From contig NZ_LT594324.1 in the NCBI RefSeq assembly GCF_900089605.1, forward strand, positions 4,898,001 to 4,962,000: a stretch of DNA of 64,000 bases, written 5' to 3'. Below the pieces are notes generated by a model. It saw nothing but the letters and a program-made list of their open reading frames with translations. It made no database searches and was not told the origin of the DNA. This document shows, piece by piece, positions 52,162-59,546 of the stretch; the first letter of the stretch is position 1; each line of letters begins with the position of its first letter. The translations under genes were made by a program, and so were the position numbers. The DNA is from Micromonospora narathiwatensis (GTDB lineage: Bacteria; Actinomycetota; Actinomycetes; Mycobacteriales; Micromonosporaceae).

Positions 52162-53373
52162 TCAGCCGGCGGTGGGGACCTCGACGCCCAGGACGGCCTG
52201 CTCGTCGGGGCGGTGCACCAGCACGTCCGACAGGTACGACTGCACGGCGTGGCGCATGCCGACGTCCCGGCCCTCCCGCTCGGACAGCAGCCACTTGTGC
52301 TCGATGATCTGGGTGAACAGCTCCTGCGGCTCCAGCTTGCTGCGCAGGTGCGCGGGCACCGCCCGGACCACCGGCTCGAACACCTCGGTGAGCCAGCGGT
52401 GCGCGGCCTGCTGCTCGTCGGTCAGGTCGCTCTCGGTCCGGTACGCGTCCAGGTCGTTGAGGAGCTTGCGGGCCTGGTTCTCCTCGGCGTCCAGGCCGGT
52501 GAGCCGGAGCAGCCGACGGGTGTGGTAGCCGACGTCGACCACCTTGGGCCGGACCAGGTAACGCCCGTTGTCGACGGTGGACATAGCCACCTCGGCGACG
52601 TCGAAGCCCAGTTCGTTGAGGCGGCGGATCCGCCCCTCGATGTCGCGCCGGGCCTCCCGCTCGATCTGCTGCTCGTAGGTGATCTCGTGCCAGAGCCGCT
52701 CGTACCGCTGCACGACCTCCTCGCAGACCACCTCCGGGTCGATCGACTCGTGCAGCAGCCCGGCGGCCTGGAGGTCCAGCGCCTCGCCGAAGATGTTGAC
52801 CCGGGCGATCTCCAGGTCCTCACCGCGCTGCCCGTTGGAAAGCGAGCGGTGCAGCGCCCCGGTCTCGGCGTCCACCAGGTAGGCGGCGAACGCGCCGGCG
52901 TCCCGCCGGAACAGCGTGTTGGACAGCGAGCAGTCGCCCCAGAAGAAACCGGTCAGGTGCATCCGGACCAGCAGCACGGCCAGTGCGTCGAGCAGCCGGT
53001 TCATCGTCTCCGGCCGCAGCATCCGGGAGAAGAGCGCCCGGTACGGCAGCGAGAACTGGAGGTGCCGGGTGATCAGCACCGGGTCCAGCGGCCGGCCGTC
53101 GTCGGCCTGCCGGTCGGCCACGATCGCGACCGCCTCGACCGACGGGAAGTCGATCCGCTCCAACGCCCGGAGCAGGTCGTACTCCCGCTCGGCGACCCGC
53201 TCGCCGGTCTCCTTCACCGCGTAGACGTAGTCGCCGAGCCGGACGAAGCGCACGATGTGCCGCGAGATGCCCTGCGGCAGCGCGACCAGGTGCTGGGCAG
53301 GCCACTCCTCCAACGGGGTCGACCAGGGCAGGTCGAGCAGCGCCGGGTCGACGAGGGCCGAGGTGATCCGCAC
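52162..53373 (-). CDS. DUF4032 domain protein with kinase-like N-terminus
   Basis: A 403-residue protein. The N-terminal 190 residues look like a small kinase fold: YVYAVKETGERVAEREYDLL has the lysine-glutamate pair and FFWGDCSLSNTLF a catalytic-loop-like D...N. AAYLVDAETG stands where DFG would be. The rest is the helical DUF4032 region (SALVDPALLDLPWSTPLEEWP belongs to its start). Function unknown; actinobacteria-wide. GTG start. Confidence 0.82.
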   Translation of the reverse strand: MRITSALVDPALLDLPWSTPLEEWPAQHLVALPQGISRHIVRFVRLGDYVYAVKETGERVAEREYDLLRALERIDFPSVEAVAIVADRQADDGRPLDPVLITRHLQFSLPYRALFSRMLRPETMNRLLDALAVLLVRMHLTGFFWGDCSLSNTLFRRDAGAFAAYLVDAETGALHRSLSNGQRGEDLEIARVNIFGEALDLQAAGLLHESIDPEVVCEEVVQRYERLWHEITYEQQIEREARRDIEGRIRRLNELGFDVAEVAMSTVDNGRYLVRPKVVDVGYHTRRLLRLTGLDAEENQARKLLNDLDAYRTESDLTDEQQAAHRWLTEVFEPVVRAVPAHLRSKLEPQELFTQIIEHKWLLSEREGRDVGMRHAVQSYLSDVLVHRPDEQAVLGVEVPTAG

Positions 53374-53474
53374 GGGGACAAGTCTGACGGCTGACCCCGT
53401 CGATGCGCTTCACATCGTGGGGCGGCACACAGCCGCCGAACGGCCGTGGCGGGTCGGTCGCCGCCGACGGCCGG

Positions 53475-53480
53475 TAGCGT
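53475..53480 (+). promoter_or_regulatory. -10 box for a leaderless PAP2 transcript
   Basis: TAGCGT is 6 nt before the GTG of the phosphatase gene; there is no ribosome site. The same sequence and spacing precede the GroES-like gene. Confidence 0.42.
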
Positions 53481-53486
53481 GGTCGC

Positions 53487-54254
53487 GTGCGGGAGACCAC
53501 TGGGGTACGCGACAAGCTGCGGCTCCGGCCCGTCCGGCCGGCCGGCTGGTGGTTCGACGGGCTGCTGCTCGCCGCCCTGGTGGGCCTGACCGTGGCGCTC
53601 GCCACCGGGCACCTCTTCGGCCTCGACCGGGGGGCCGCCGACTGGGCCGCGGAGCACCGTCCGACCGCCGCCCGGTGGGCCGCGATGCTCCTCAACTACC
53701 TGGGCCAGGGCACCCCGCTGACCCTCCTCGCGGCCGCGCTCGGGGTGGTGGTGGCGGTCCGGCTCCGGTCGATCCGCCCGGTGCTGCCGCCGGTGGCCGC
53801 GTTCGTGCTCACCTATCTGACCATCGGGCCGCTGAAGGTGTGGACCGCCCGGCCCGCGCCCAGCGCCAGCGTCAAGGAGCCGTTCCTGCCGCCCGACCAG
53901 ACGTTGCCGCTGTTCCAGCACGACCTGCCGGTGCGCTTCGCCCAGTCGTACCCGTCGGGGCACGTGGCCAACGCGATCGTCTGGTACGGCATGCTCGCCC
54001 TGCTCCTGGCGCCGCTACTGCGCACCCTCGGCCGCACCGTCCCGCCCCGGCTGGTCACCGTGGTCCGGGTGCTGCCGCCACTGATCGTGCTGAGCACGAC
54101 GACGTACCTCGGCTGGCACTGGCTGACCGACTCGGTCGCCGGGCTGCTGCTCGGCCTGCTGCTGGACCGGCTGCTGCACCGGGTGCCCTGGAACGACCTG
54201 CCGTTGCCCGCCGTACTGCGGAACTGGGACCGGCCGTTCATCTCGGGCCCGTAG
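53487..54254 (+). CDS. PAP2-family membrane phosphatase
   Basis: A 255-residue protein with six membrane helices and the three PAP2 motifs: KVWTARPAP, SYPSGHVAN and GWHWLTDSVAG. It probably dephosphorylates lipid phosphates such as undecaprenyl pyrophosphate or phosphatidic acid at the outer face of the membrane. The APC gene follows 9 bp downstream. Confidence 0.88.
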   Translation: MRETTGVRDKLRLRPVRPAGWWFDGLLLAALVGLTVALATGHLFGLDRGAADWAAEHRPTAARWAAMLLNYLGQGTPLTLLAAALGVVVAVRLRSIRPVLPPVAAFVLTYLTIGPLKVWTARPAPSASVKEPFLPPDQTLPLFQHDLPVRFAQSYPSGHVANAIVWYGMLALLLAPLLRTLGRTVPPRLVTVVRVLPPLIVLSTTTYLGWHWLTDSVAGLLLGLLLDRLLHRVPWNDLPLPAVLRNWDRPFISGP

Positions 54255-54257
54255 CCT
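54252..54257 (+). promoter_or_regulatory. -10-like box overlapping the PAP2 stop
   Basis: TAGCCT, whose TAG is the PAP2 stop, lies 6 nt before the GTG of the permease gene. It could start an independent leaderless transcript. Confidence 0.3.
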
Positions 54258-54263
54258 GCGCCC

Positions 54264-55505
54264 GTGGTTCAACTGGCGCGGCGGCTGGCCGTACCCGATG
54301 CGGTGGTCATCGGGCTGGGATCGATGCTCGGTGCGGGCGTCTTCGTGGTCTTCGCCCCGGCCGCCGCGGCGGCCGGTGGCCTGGGTCTGCTGATCGCACT
54401 GGCCCTGGCCGGCTTCATCGCCTACTGCAACGCGACCAGCTCGGCCCGGTTGGCCGTCCGCTACCCGGAGTCCGGCGGCACCTACGTCTACGGCCGGGAA
54501 CGGCTGCACCCGTTCGCCGGTTTCCTCGCCGGCTGGGGGTTCGTGGTCGGCAAGACGGCGAGCTGCGCGGCGATGGCGCTGACCATCGGGGCCTACCTCT
54601 GGCCGGGGCGGGCGCGGCTCGTCGCGATCCTCGCGGTGGTGGCGGTGACCGCGGTGAACCTGCGCGGCATCGGCAAGACCGCGACCGCCACCCGGGTGCT
54701 GGTCGGCGTCACCCTCGCGGTCCTCGTCGTGGTGGCGGTGACCGGCGCGCCGCACATCGCACCCGACCGGCTGGACGGCCTCGGCGGGACCGGGTTCCGG
54801 GGCGTGCTGACCGCCGCCGGGCTGCTCTTCTTCGCCTTCGCCGGGTACGCCCGGATCGCCACCCTCGGCGAGGAGGTCCGTGACCCGGAACGGACCATCC
54901 CCCGCGCCGTGCCGCTCGCGCTCGGCATCGTGCTGGCCGGCTACCTGGTGCTGGCGGTGGTCGCGCTCGGCGTGCTGGGCGAGGAGCGGCTGGCCACCGC
55001 CGCCGCGCCGCTCGCCGAGACGGTCTCCGCCGCCGGGCTGCCCGGCCTCGCCTGGCTGGTCCGGGCCGGGGCGACCGTGGCGGTGACCGGCGTACTGCTG
55101 TCCCTGCTCGCCGGGGTCGGCCGGACCGCGCTGGCGATGGCCCGCCGCAGGGACCTGCCCGGCGCGCTGGCCGCCGTGCACCCGCGCCTGCGGGTGCCGC
55201 ACCGCGCCGAGCTGGCCGTGGCCGCCGTGGTGGCGGTCGTGGTGGCCCTGGGCGACATCCGGGGCGCCATCGGCTTCTCCAGCTGCACGGTGCTGGTCTA
55301 CTACGCGATCACCAACGCCTCGGCGCTCACCCTGGGCCGTGAGCCGGCCCGGAAGGTCCCGGTGCAACTGCTGGCCGCGCTGGGGCTGGTCGGCTGCCTG
55401 GTGCTGGCGGTCAGCCTGCCGGTGGCCAGCGTGGTCGCCGGGTTCGGGGTGCTCGCCCTCGGCGCCCTCGGGTACGCCCTACGCCACGCCGTCGGCCGGG
55501 CCTGA
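54264..55505 (+). CDS. APC family amino acid permease
   Basis: A 413-residue permease with about twelve helices. The start DAVVIGLGSMLGAGVFVVFAPAA is the APC helix-1 motif GSMLGAGVF, and ARLAVRYPESGGTYVYGRERL is the loop before helix 3. FFAFAGYARIATLGEEVRDPERTIPRA is the helix-6/7 region. It probably moves an amino acid or polyamine by proton symport or exchange. Confidence 0.9.
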   Translation: MVQLARRLAVPDAVVIGLGSMLGAGVFVVFAPAAAAAGGLGLLIALALAGFIAYCNATSSARLAVRYPESGGTYVYGRERLHPFAGFLAGWGFVVGKTASCAAMALTIGAYLWPGRARLVAILAVVAVTAVNLRGIGKTATATRVLVGVTLAVLVVVAVTGAPHIAPDRLDGLGGTGFRGVLTAAGLLFFAFAGYARIATLGEEVRDPERTIPRAVPLALGIVLAGYLVLAVVALGVLGEERLATAAAPLAETVSAAGLPGLAWLVRAGATVAVTGVLLSLLAGVGRTALAMARRRDLPGALAAVHPRLRVPHRAELAVAAVVAVVVALGDIRGAIGFSSCTVLVYYAITNASALTLGREPARKVPVQLLAALGLVGCLVLAVSLPVASVVAGFGVLALGALGYALRHAVGRA

Positions 55506-55511
55506 CCCGGG

Positions 55512-57290
55512 TCACTCCTCCGGTTGCCTCGGGGCCGGCGTACCGGCCGGCTCCGGCGAGATCGAAGTGGTCTCCCGGAGCAGGGCGGTCAGCCCGGCCC
55601 GTCGAGCCACCACGGTCAGCCGGTCCCCCGCCTGGATCACCATCCTCGGGTCGGCGGACCAGTCGGTCCGCTGCCCGGCGCGGCTGTGCGCGAGCAGGCG
55701 TACCTCCCCCGGACGGGCCACCGCGGCGAGCGGGCGACCGTCCAGCGGGGAACCGGCCCCCACCGGCACCTCGGTGACCAGCAGCGCGTGCCGGCCGACC
55801 GGGATGGTGGCGATCACGGCGCGGTCCAGCAGCGCCGCCGCGAACGCGGGCGCGGCCAGGTACGACACGCTGCGCGAGATGCCGATGCCGAACGCCCGCT
55901 GGATCCGCTCGGCGAAGTCGCCGTCGAAGAGGCGGAGCACCACCCGCAGGTCGGCGTCGAACGAGCGGGCATTCAACGCGGCGCGCAGGTTGGCCCCGTC
56001 GTCGGTGGAGACCACCACCAACGCCTGACAGGTGTCGACGGAGGCGGCCCGCAGCGTCTCCTCCAGCCCGGCGTCCCCGACGATCAGCGGTACGCCCAGC
56101 CGGTGCGCGAGCGGGGCGCCGCGCGCGTCGGGGTTCCGGTCGATGGCGACCACCTCGACCCCGAAGTCGTACAGCTGGGCCATCACCCGGGTGCCGATGT
56201 TGCCCAGCCCGACCACCACCACGTGGCCGGAGCGGTCGGGTTGGATCCGGCCGTTGTGCAGGGCGAGGCGGGCGTTGACGATGCCGTCGACCACGGCCGC
56301 CGTGATCAGCGGGATCAGCGCCAGCCCGGCCAGGGTGAGCACCACCTGCATGATCTGGGCGGTGGCGGGCTTGTCGAGGTCGGGGTCCTGCCCGCTCAAC
56401 GAGGTGACCAGGGTGAGATAGAGGGCGTCGGACCAGCCCACGTGCGCGGCGCCGGAGTTCAGCCAGCCGAGGACGGCGATCATCGCGAGCAGCGCCAGCA
56501 CCGCGATACCGATCTTGCGGGTGGCGAAGCTGCGGACCGCGCGGAGCAGCACCATCGCGGGCTGCCGGCGCCGCCGGGCCCGGGCCAGCCGGCGGGCGGC
56601 CAGCTCGGCGCCGGCCGGCCGGCCGGTCGCCTCGGCCAGCACCACGTCGGCCGCCGCCTCGTCGGCGGGCAGCACCCGGACCAGTTCCGGGTCGGTGGTG
56701 ACGGCCAGCCCGCAGAGCACGTCCGACGGGCGTACGTCGGCACGGCGGGCCGCGTAGAGGGTGCGGCCGGCGTGCCGGAAGTGGGTGGGGGCCAGCTCGC
56801 CGAGCGCGGCGGCGACGAACGCCGGGGCGGCCATCGCGGCGTCGGAGAGCACCGCCGAGTCGGGGAAGAGCTGCCGCAGGCCGTCGGCGAGGCTGGTGTT
56901 GAACATGCGTACCACCAGGCGCAGCCGGGGCTCGACCTCCTGGGCACAGAGCGCGGCATGCATGTTGCCCACGTCGTCCTGGTGCAGCAGGGCCAGCCCG
57001 TCGGCGCCGGCGAGCCCGGCGCGGCGGAAGGCGGCCTCGTCGAGCCGGTCGGCCAGGACCACCTGGACGCCCTCGATGTCCCGGCCGTCCGGGCCCTCGG
57101 TGCGGCGGCGCCCGGGCACGACCAGGGTGACCCGGATCCGCCCGGTGGACGACTCGGTGGCGAGCAACGACCGGACCACCCAGTACGCCAGCGGGTCGGA
57201 GCCGCAGACCACGTAGTGCGGGTGGGCGTCGCCGTTCATCCGGAGCCGCCCGGCGGCGCGGCGCGCGCGCTCGCGCAGGGGCTCGGTCAT
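55512..57290 (-). CDS. RCK-TM-TM-RCK ion-channel-like NAD-binding protein
   Basis: A 592-residue protein with a TrkA-N/RCK domain on each side of two membrane helices. RCK1 begins HYVVCGSDPLAYWVVRSLL and RCK2 has GHVVVVGLGNIGTRVMAQL followed by a TrkA-C part. Between the helices, where K+ channels have TVGYG, the sequence is TLVTSLSGQDPDLDK. The topology resembles CASTOR/POLLUX-type channels rather than classic Kch. Function may be cation conductance or regulation. Confidence 0.82.
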   Translation of the reverse strand: MTEPLRERARRAAGRLRMNGDAHPHYVVCGSDPLAYWVVRSLLATESSTGRIRVTLVVPGRRRTEGPDGRDIEGVQVVLADRLDEAAFRRAGLAGADGLALLHQDDVGNMHAALCAQEVEPRLRLVVRMFNTSLADGLRQLFPDSAVLSDAAMAAPAFVAAALGELAPTHFRHAGRTLYAARRADVRPSDVLCGLAVTTDPELVRVLPADEAAADVVLAEATGRPAGAELAARRLARARRRRQPAMVLLRAVRSFATRKIGIAVLALLAMIAVLGWLNSGAAHVGWSDALYLTLVTSLSGQDPDLDKPATAQIMQVVLTLAGLALIPLITAAVVDGIVNARLALHNGRIQPDRSGHVVVVGLGNIGTRVMAQLYDFGVEVVAIDRNPDARGAPLAHRLGVPLIVGDAGLEETLRAASVDTCQALVVVSTDDGANLRAALNARSFDADLRVVLRLFDGDFAERIQRAFGIGISRSVSYLAAPAFAAALLDRAVIATIPVGRHALLVTEVPVGAGSPLDGRPLAAVARPGEVRLLAHSRAGQRTDWSADPRMVIQAGDRLTVVARRAGLTALLRETTSISPEPAGTPAPRQPEE

Positions 57291-57377
57291 GCCCGGATGG
57301 TAGTCAGCCACTCGCGATGCGCGCAGCCCTTGGATCACGAACGCATGGCGTTTCGGGGTACGGGTAGAGCAGACGGT

Positions 57378-57869
57378 ATGCAGACGTTCCTCCCGTACCC
57401 GAACTTCCTGGCCAGCGCACGGGTGCTGGACCAGAAGCGGCTGGGCAAGCAGCGGGTGGAGGCCATCCAGGTCCTACGCGGGCTGACCTGGCCGACGTAC
57501 GGCTGGCGCAACCACCCGGCGGTCAGGATGTGGGCCGGGTACGAGGAGGCGCTGACCCGGTACGGGCTGGACATGTGCGCCGTGTGGTGCGAGCCGGGCC
57601 GGGCGGACACCTGCGCGGCCACGCTGACCACCGACCTCGCGACCACCTGCGGCATCGACACCGTGCGTACCCAGGCGGAGCTGGCCGAGGCCGGGGAGCT
57701 GCCGCCCTGGCTGGGCCGGGAGGACCTGCACCGCAGCCACCGGTCGTCGCTGCTGCGCAAGGATCCGGCGCACTACGGCCCGCGGTTCGGTGACGTCCCG
57801 CCCGATCTGGAGTACGTCTGGCCCGGCTCCGACCGGGAACGGCGCTGTCCGCCGCCGTCCGAGGGCTGA
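57378..57869 (+). CDS. MSMEG_6728 family protein (pyrimidine-dimer-glycosylase-like fold)
   Basis: A 163-residue protein starting MQTFLPYPNFLASARVLDQK, with RLGKQRVEAIQVLRGL and GWRNHPAVRMWAGYEEAL. It is a distant relative of T4 endonuclease V (Pyr_excise). Whether it has DNA glycosylase activity is unknown. A TAGAGC box 7 nt before the ATG suggests a short leader. Confidence 0.8.
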   Translation: MQTFLPYPNFLASARVLDQKRLGKQRVEAIQVLRGLTWPTYGWRNHPAVRMWAGYEEALTRYGLDMCAVWCEPGRADTCAATLTTDLATTCGIDTVRTQAELAEAGELPPWLGREDLHRSHRSSLLRKDPAHYGPRFGDVPPDLEYVWPGSDRERRCPPPSEG

Positions 57870-57975
57870 ACCGGCCTGCCGGGTGGCCCACGGAGGGATC
57901 GAAATGCGTTGCCCGCCGCACCCGTGCCGCCCTACCGTGATCGCGCAAGGTCAACCACCGCTCCGGGAGCCGTCG

Positions 57976-58065
57976 ATGTCGCTACGACACGCCACCACTG
58001 TGCCGTCGTGGCTGCTCAGCGACGGTTGCCGAGCCGAAGGTCCCCGCGCCGGGTGGCCGGACTGA
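57976..58065 (+). CDS. Small ORF ahead of the HNH gene
   Basis: A 29-codon ORF, MSLRHATTVPSWLLSDGCRA and on to WPD. A GGGAG ribosome site lies 6 nt before the ATG, and a TTGCCC-N18-TACCGT promoter-like pair is further upstream. An intrinsic terminator follows 22 bp after its stop and just before the HNH gene. It may be a leader peptide or an independent small protein. Confidence 0.4.
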   Translation: MSLRHATTVPSWLLSDGCRAEGPRAGWPD

Positions 58066-58087
58066 CGCGTACCCGCGTGTTCGTCAC

Positions 58088-58120
58088 AGCCGCCCGTCCC
58101 GTGGACCAGGGCGGCTTTTT
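58088..58120 (+). terminator. Intrinsic terminator with T tract
   Basis: AGCCGCCC and GGGCGGCT pair perfectly, followed by TTTTT. It lies 35 bp before the HNH start and after the small ORF. It is one of the few T-rich terminators in the window. Confidence 0.85.
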
Positions 58121-58154
58121 GCTGCCGTTCCGCCGATCGTGAAGGGAGAGCCCG

Positions 58155-58598
58155 GTGGACGCCGTCCTCGTCATCAACGCCGACCTCGGCCCGCTGCACC
58201 GGGTCACCGTCCAGCACGCGATCCGGATGCTCTGCCGGCGGGTCGCCGAGATCCACGAGGCCGAGCCGGACCGGGTCATCGGGGTCTTCCCGATGCCGCG
58301 CGTGGTCCGCCTCGTCCGCTACGTCGTCACCCGCTGGCGGTTCAGCGCCGGCCCGGCCTGGTCGCGGGGCGGGGTGCTGCGCCGCGACGGGTGGCGGTGC
58401 GCGTACTGCGACGCCCCGGGCAGCACCATCGACCACATCCTGCCCCGCTCGCGCGGCGGCCGGAACACCTGGAAGAACACCACCGCCGCCTGCTACGAGT
58501 GCAACCAGCGCAAGGGCGACCGGACGCCGGCCGAGGCGGGCATGCCGCTGCGGCGCGAGCCGGTGACGCCGACCTGGGCGGCGCTCGCGGGGCGGTGA
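58155..58598 (+). CDS. HNH endonuclease family protein
   Basis: A 147-residue protein. After a leading domain (VLVINADLGPLHRVTVQHAIRML) comes the HNH motif: CAYCDAPGSTIDHILPRSRGG, NTTAACYECNQRKGDRT. Four cysteines for zinc and the DH/N/K set are intact. It is the common actinobacterial single-HNH protein; the biological role is unknown. GAAGGGAG precedes the GTG. It sits behind a terminator, so read-through or an internal promoter is needed. Confidence 0.87.
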   Translation: MDAVLVINADLGPLHRVTVQHAIRMLCRRVAEIHEAEPDRVIGVFPMPRVVRLVRYVVTRWRFSAGPAWSRGGVLRRDGWRCAYCDAPGSTIDHILPRSRGGRNTWKNTTAACYECNQRKGDRTPAEAGMPLRREPVTPTWAALAGR

Positions 58599-58606
58599 CG
58601 GGCCGG

Positions 58607-58660
58607 CCGGCGGGCACAGGGGGCCGCGTCGGGGGTACGCCCCGGCGCGGCGCCCGCCGG
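58607..58660. terminator. Imperfect GC hairpin between convergent genes
   Basis: CCGGCGGGC and GCCCGCCGG can pair around a structured GC-rich loop, between the ends of the HNH and enoyl-CoA hydratase genes. Confidence 0.35.
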
Positions 58661-58683
58661 TCCCTTCCCGCCCGGGCGACCCG

Positions 58684-59451
58684 TCAGCCGGCGGCGGGCG
58701 GGGTCCAGGTGAAGCGCGGCGGCCGGCGCCCGTTGACCGCCGCCACTCCCTCGCGGGCCTCGCCGCTGGCCCGGACCTGCCCGTGCCACCAGGCGATCCG
58801 CGCGTCGTCGGCGCGCCCGTCGATGATCTCCTTCGCGGCCGTCACGGTGAGCTGGGAGCGCTCGGCGACGGCCGTGGTGACCGCGTCGACCCGGGCGGCC
58901 AGGGCGTCGGCCGGCAGCACCTCGTCGACCAGGCCGATCCGCAGCGCCCGGTCGGCGTCGACAAGTTCGCTGGTGAACAGCAGGTGCTTGGCGGCGGACG
59001 GGCCGACCAGGCCGGCCAGCCGCCGGGTGGTCGGCGCGGGATAGACCAGCCCCAGCCGCGCCGGGGGTACGCCGAACCGGGCGTCCGCCGTGGCGAGCCG
59101 CAGGTCGCAGGCGACGGCGAGCTGGCACCCGCCGCCGACGCAGGCACCCTCGATCGCGGCCACGGTGGGCTTGGCGAAGGCCGCCAGCCGTTCCTCGGCG
59201 GCCACCGCGATGCTGCCGTCACCGGCCTCCAGCAGCTCGTCCAGGTCACCCAGGTCGGCACCGGCGCAGAACGTGCCGTCCGCGCCGGTGAGCACCAGCG
59301 CCCGCACCGCCCGGTCCGCCTCCAGGCCGTCGAGCAGCACCGGAAGCTGCCGCCACATCCCCGGGGTCATCGCGTTGCGACGGGCCGAGTTCCGGATCAC
59401 CACGGTGGCCACCGGGCCGGTCACCGTGACGGTCAACTCCGCGTCCGACAT
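58684..59451 (-). CDS. Enoyl-CoA hydratase/isomerase family protein
   Basis: A 255-residue crotonase-fold protein. The oxyanion segments are visible: RNSARRNAMTPGM, TGADGTFCAGADLGDL and GACVGGGCQLAVACDLRLA. The family's catalytic acids are only partly recognisable, so hydratase versus another crotonase reaction is open. GGAGGAG lies 2-3 nt before the ATG. Probably monocistronic. Confidence 0.88.
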   Translation of the reverse strand: MSDAELTVTVTGPVATVVIRNSARRNAMTPGMWRQLPVLLDGLEADRAVRALVLTGADGTFCAGADLGDLDELLEAGDGSIAVAAEERLAAFAKPTVAAIEGACVGGGCQLAVACDLRLATADARFGVPPARLGLVYPAPTTRRLAGLVGPSAAKHLLFTSELVDADRALRIGLVDEVLPADALAARVDAVTTAVAERSQLTVTAAKEIIDGRADDARIAWWHGQVRASGEAREGVAAVNGRRPPRFTWTPPAAG

Positions 59452-59489
59452 GTCTCCTCCTCCGCCGGTCGGGCCGACCATAACGGCGC

Positions 59490-59528
59490 GGGCCCGACGA
59501 CCACCCGCGTGGGGTGGCCGCCGGGCCC
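59490..59528 (-). terminator. Terminator of the M4 protease gene
   Basis: GGGCCCG...CCACCC (59490-59506) pairs with GGGTGG...CGGGCCC (59512-59528) with two internal mismatches. It begins 18 bp past the protease stop. Confidence 0.7.
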
Positions 59529-59546
59529 GCCGACGGTACGGCCAGG

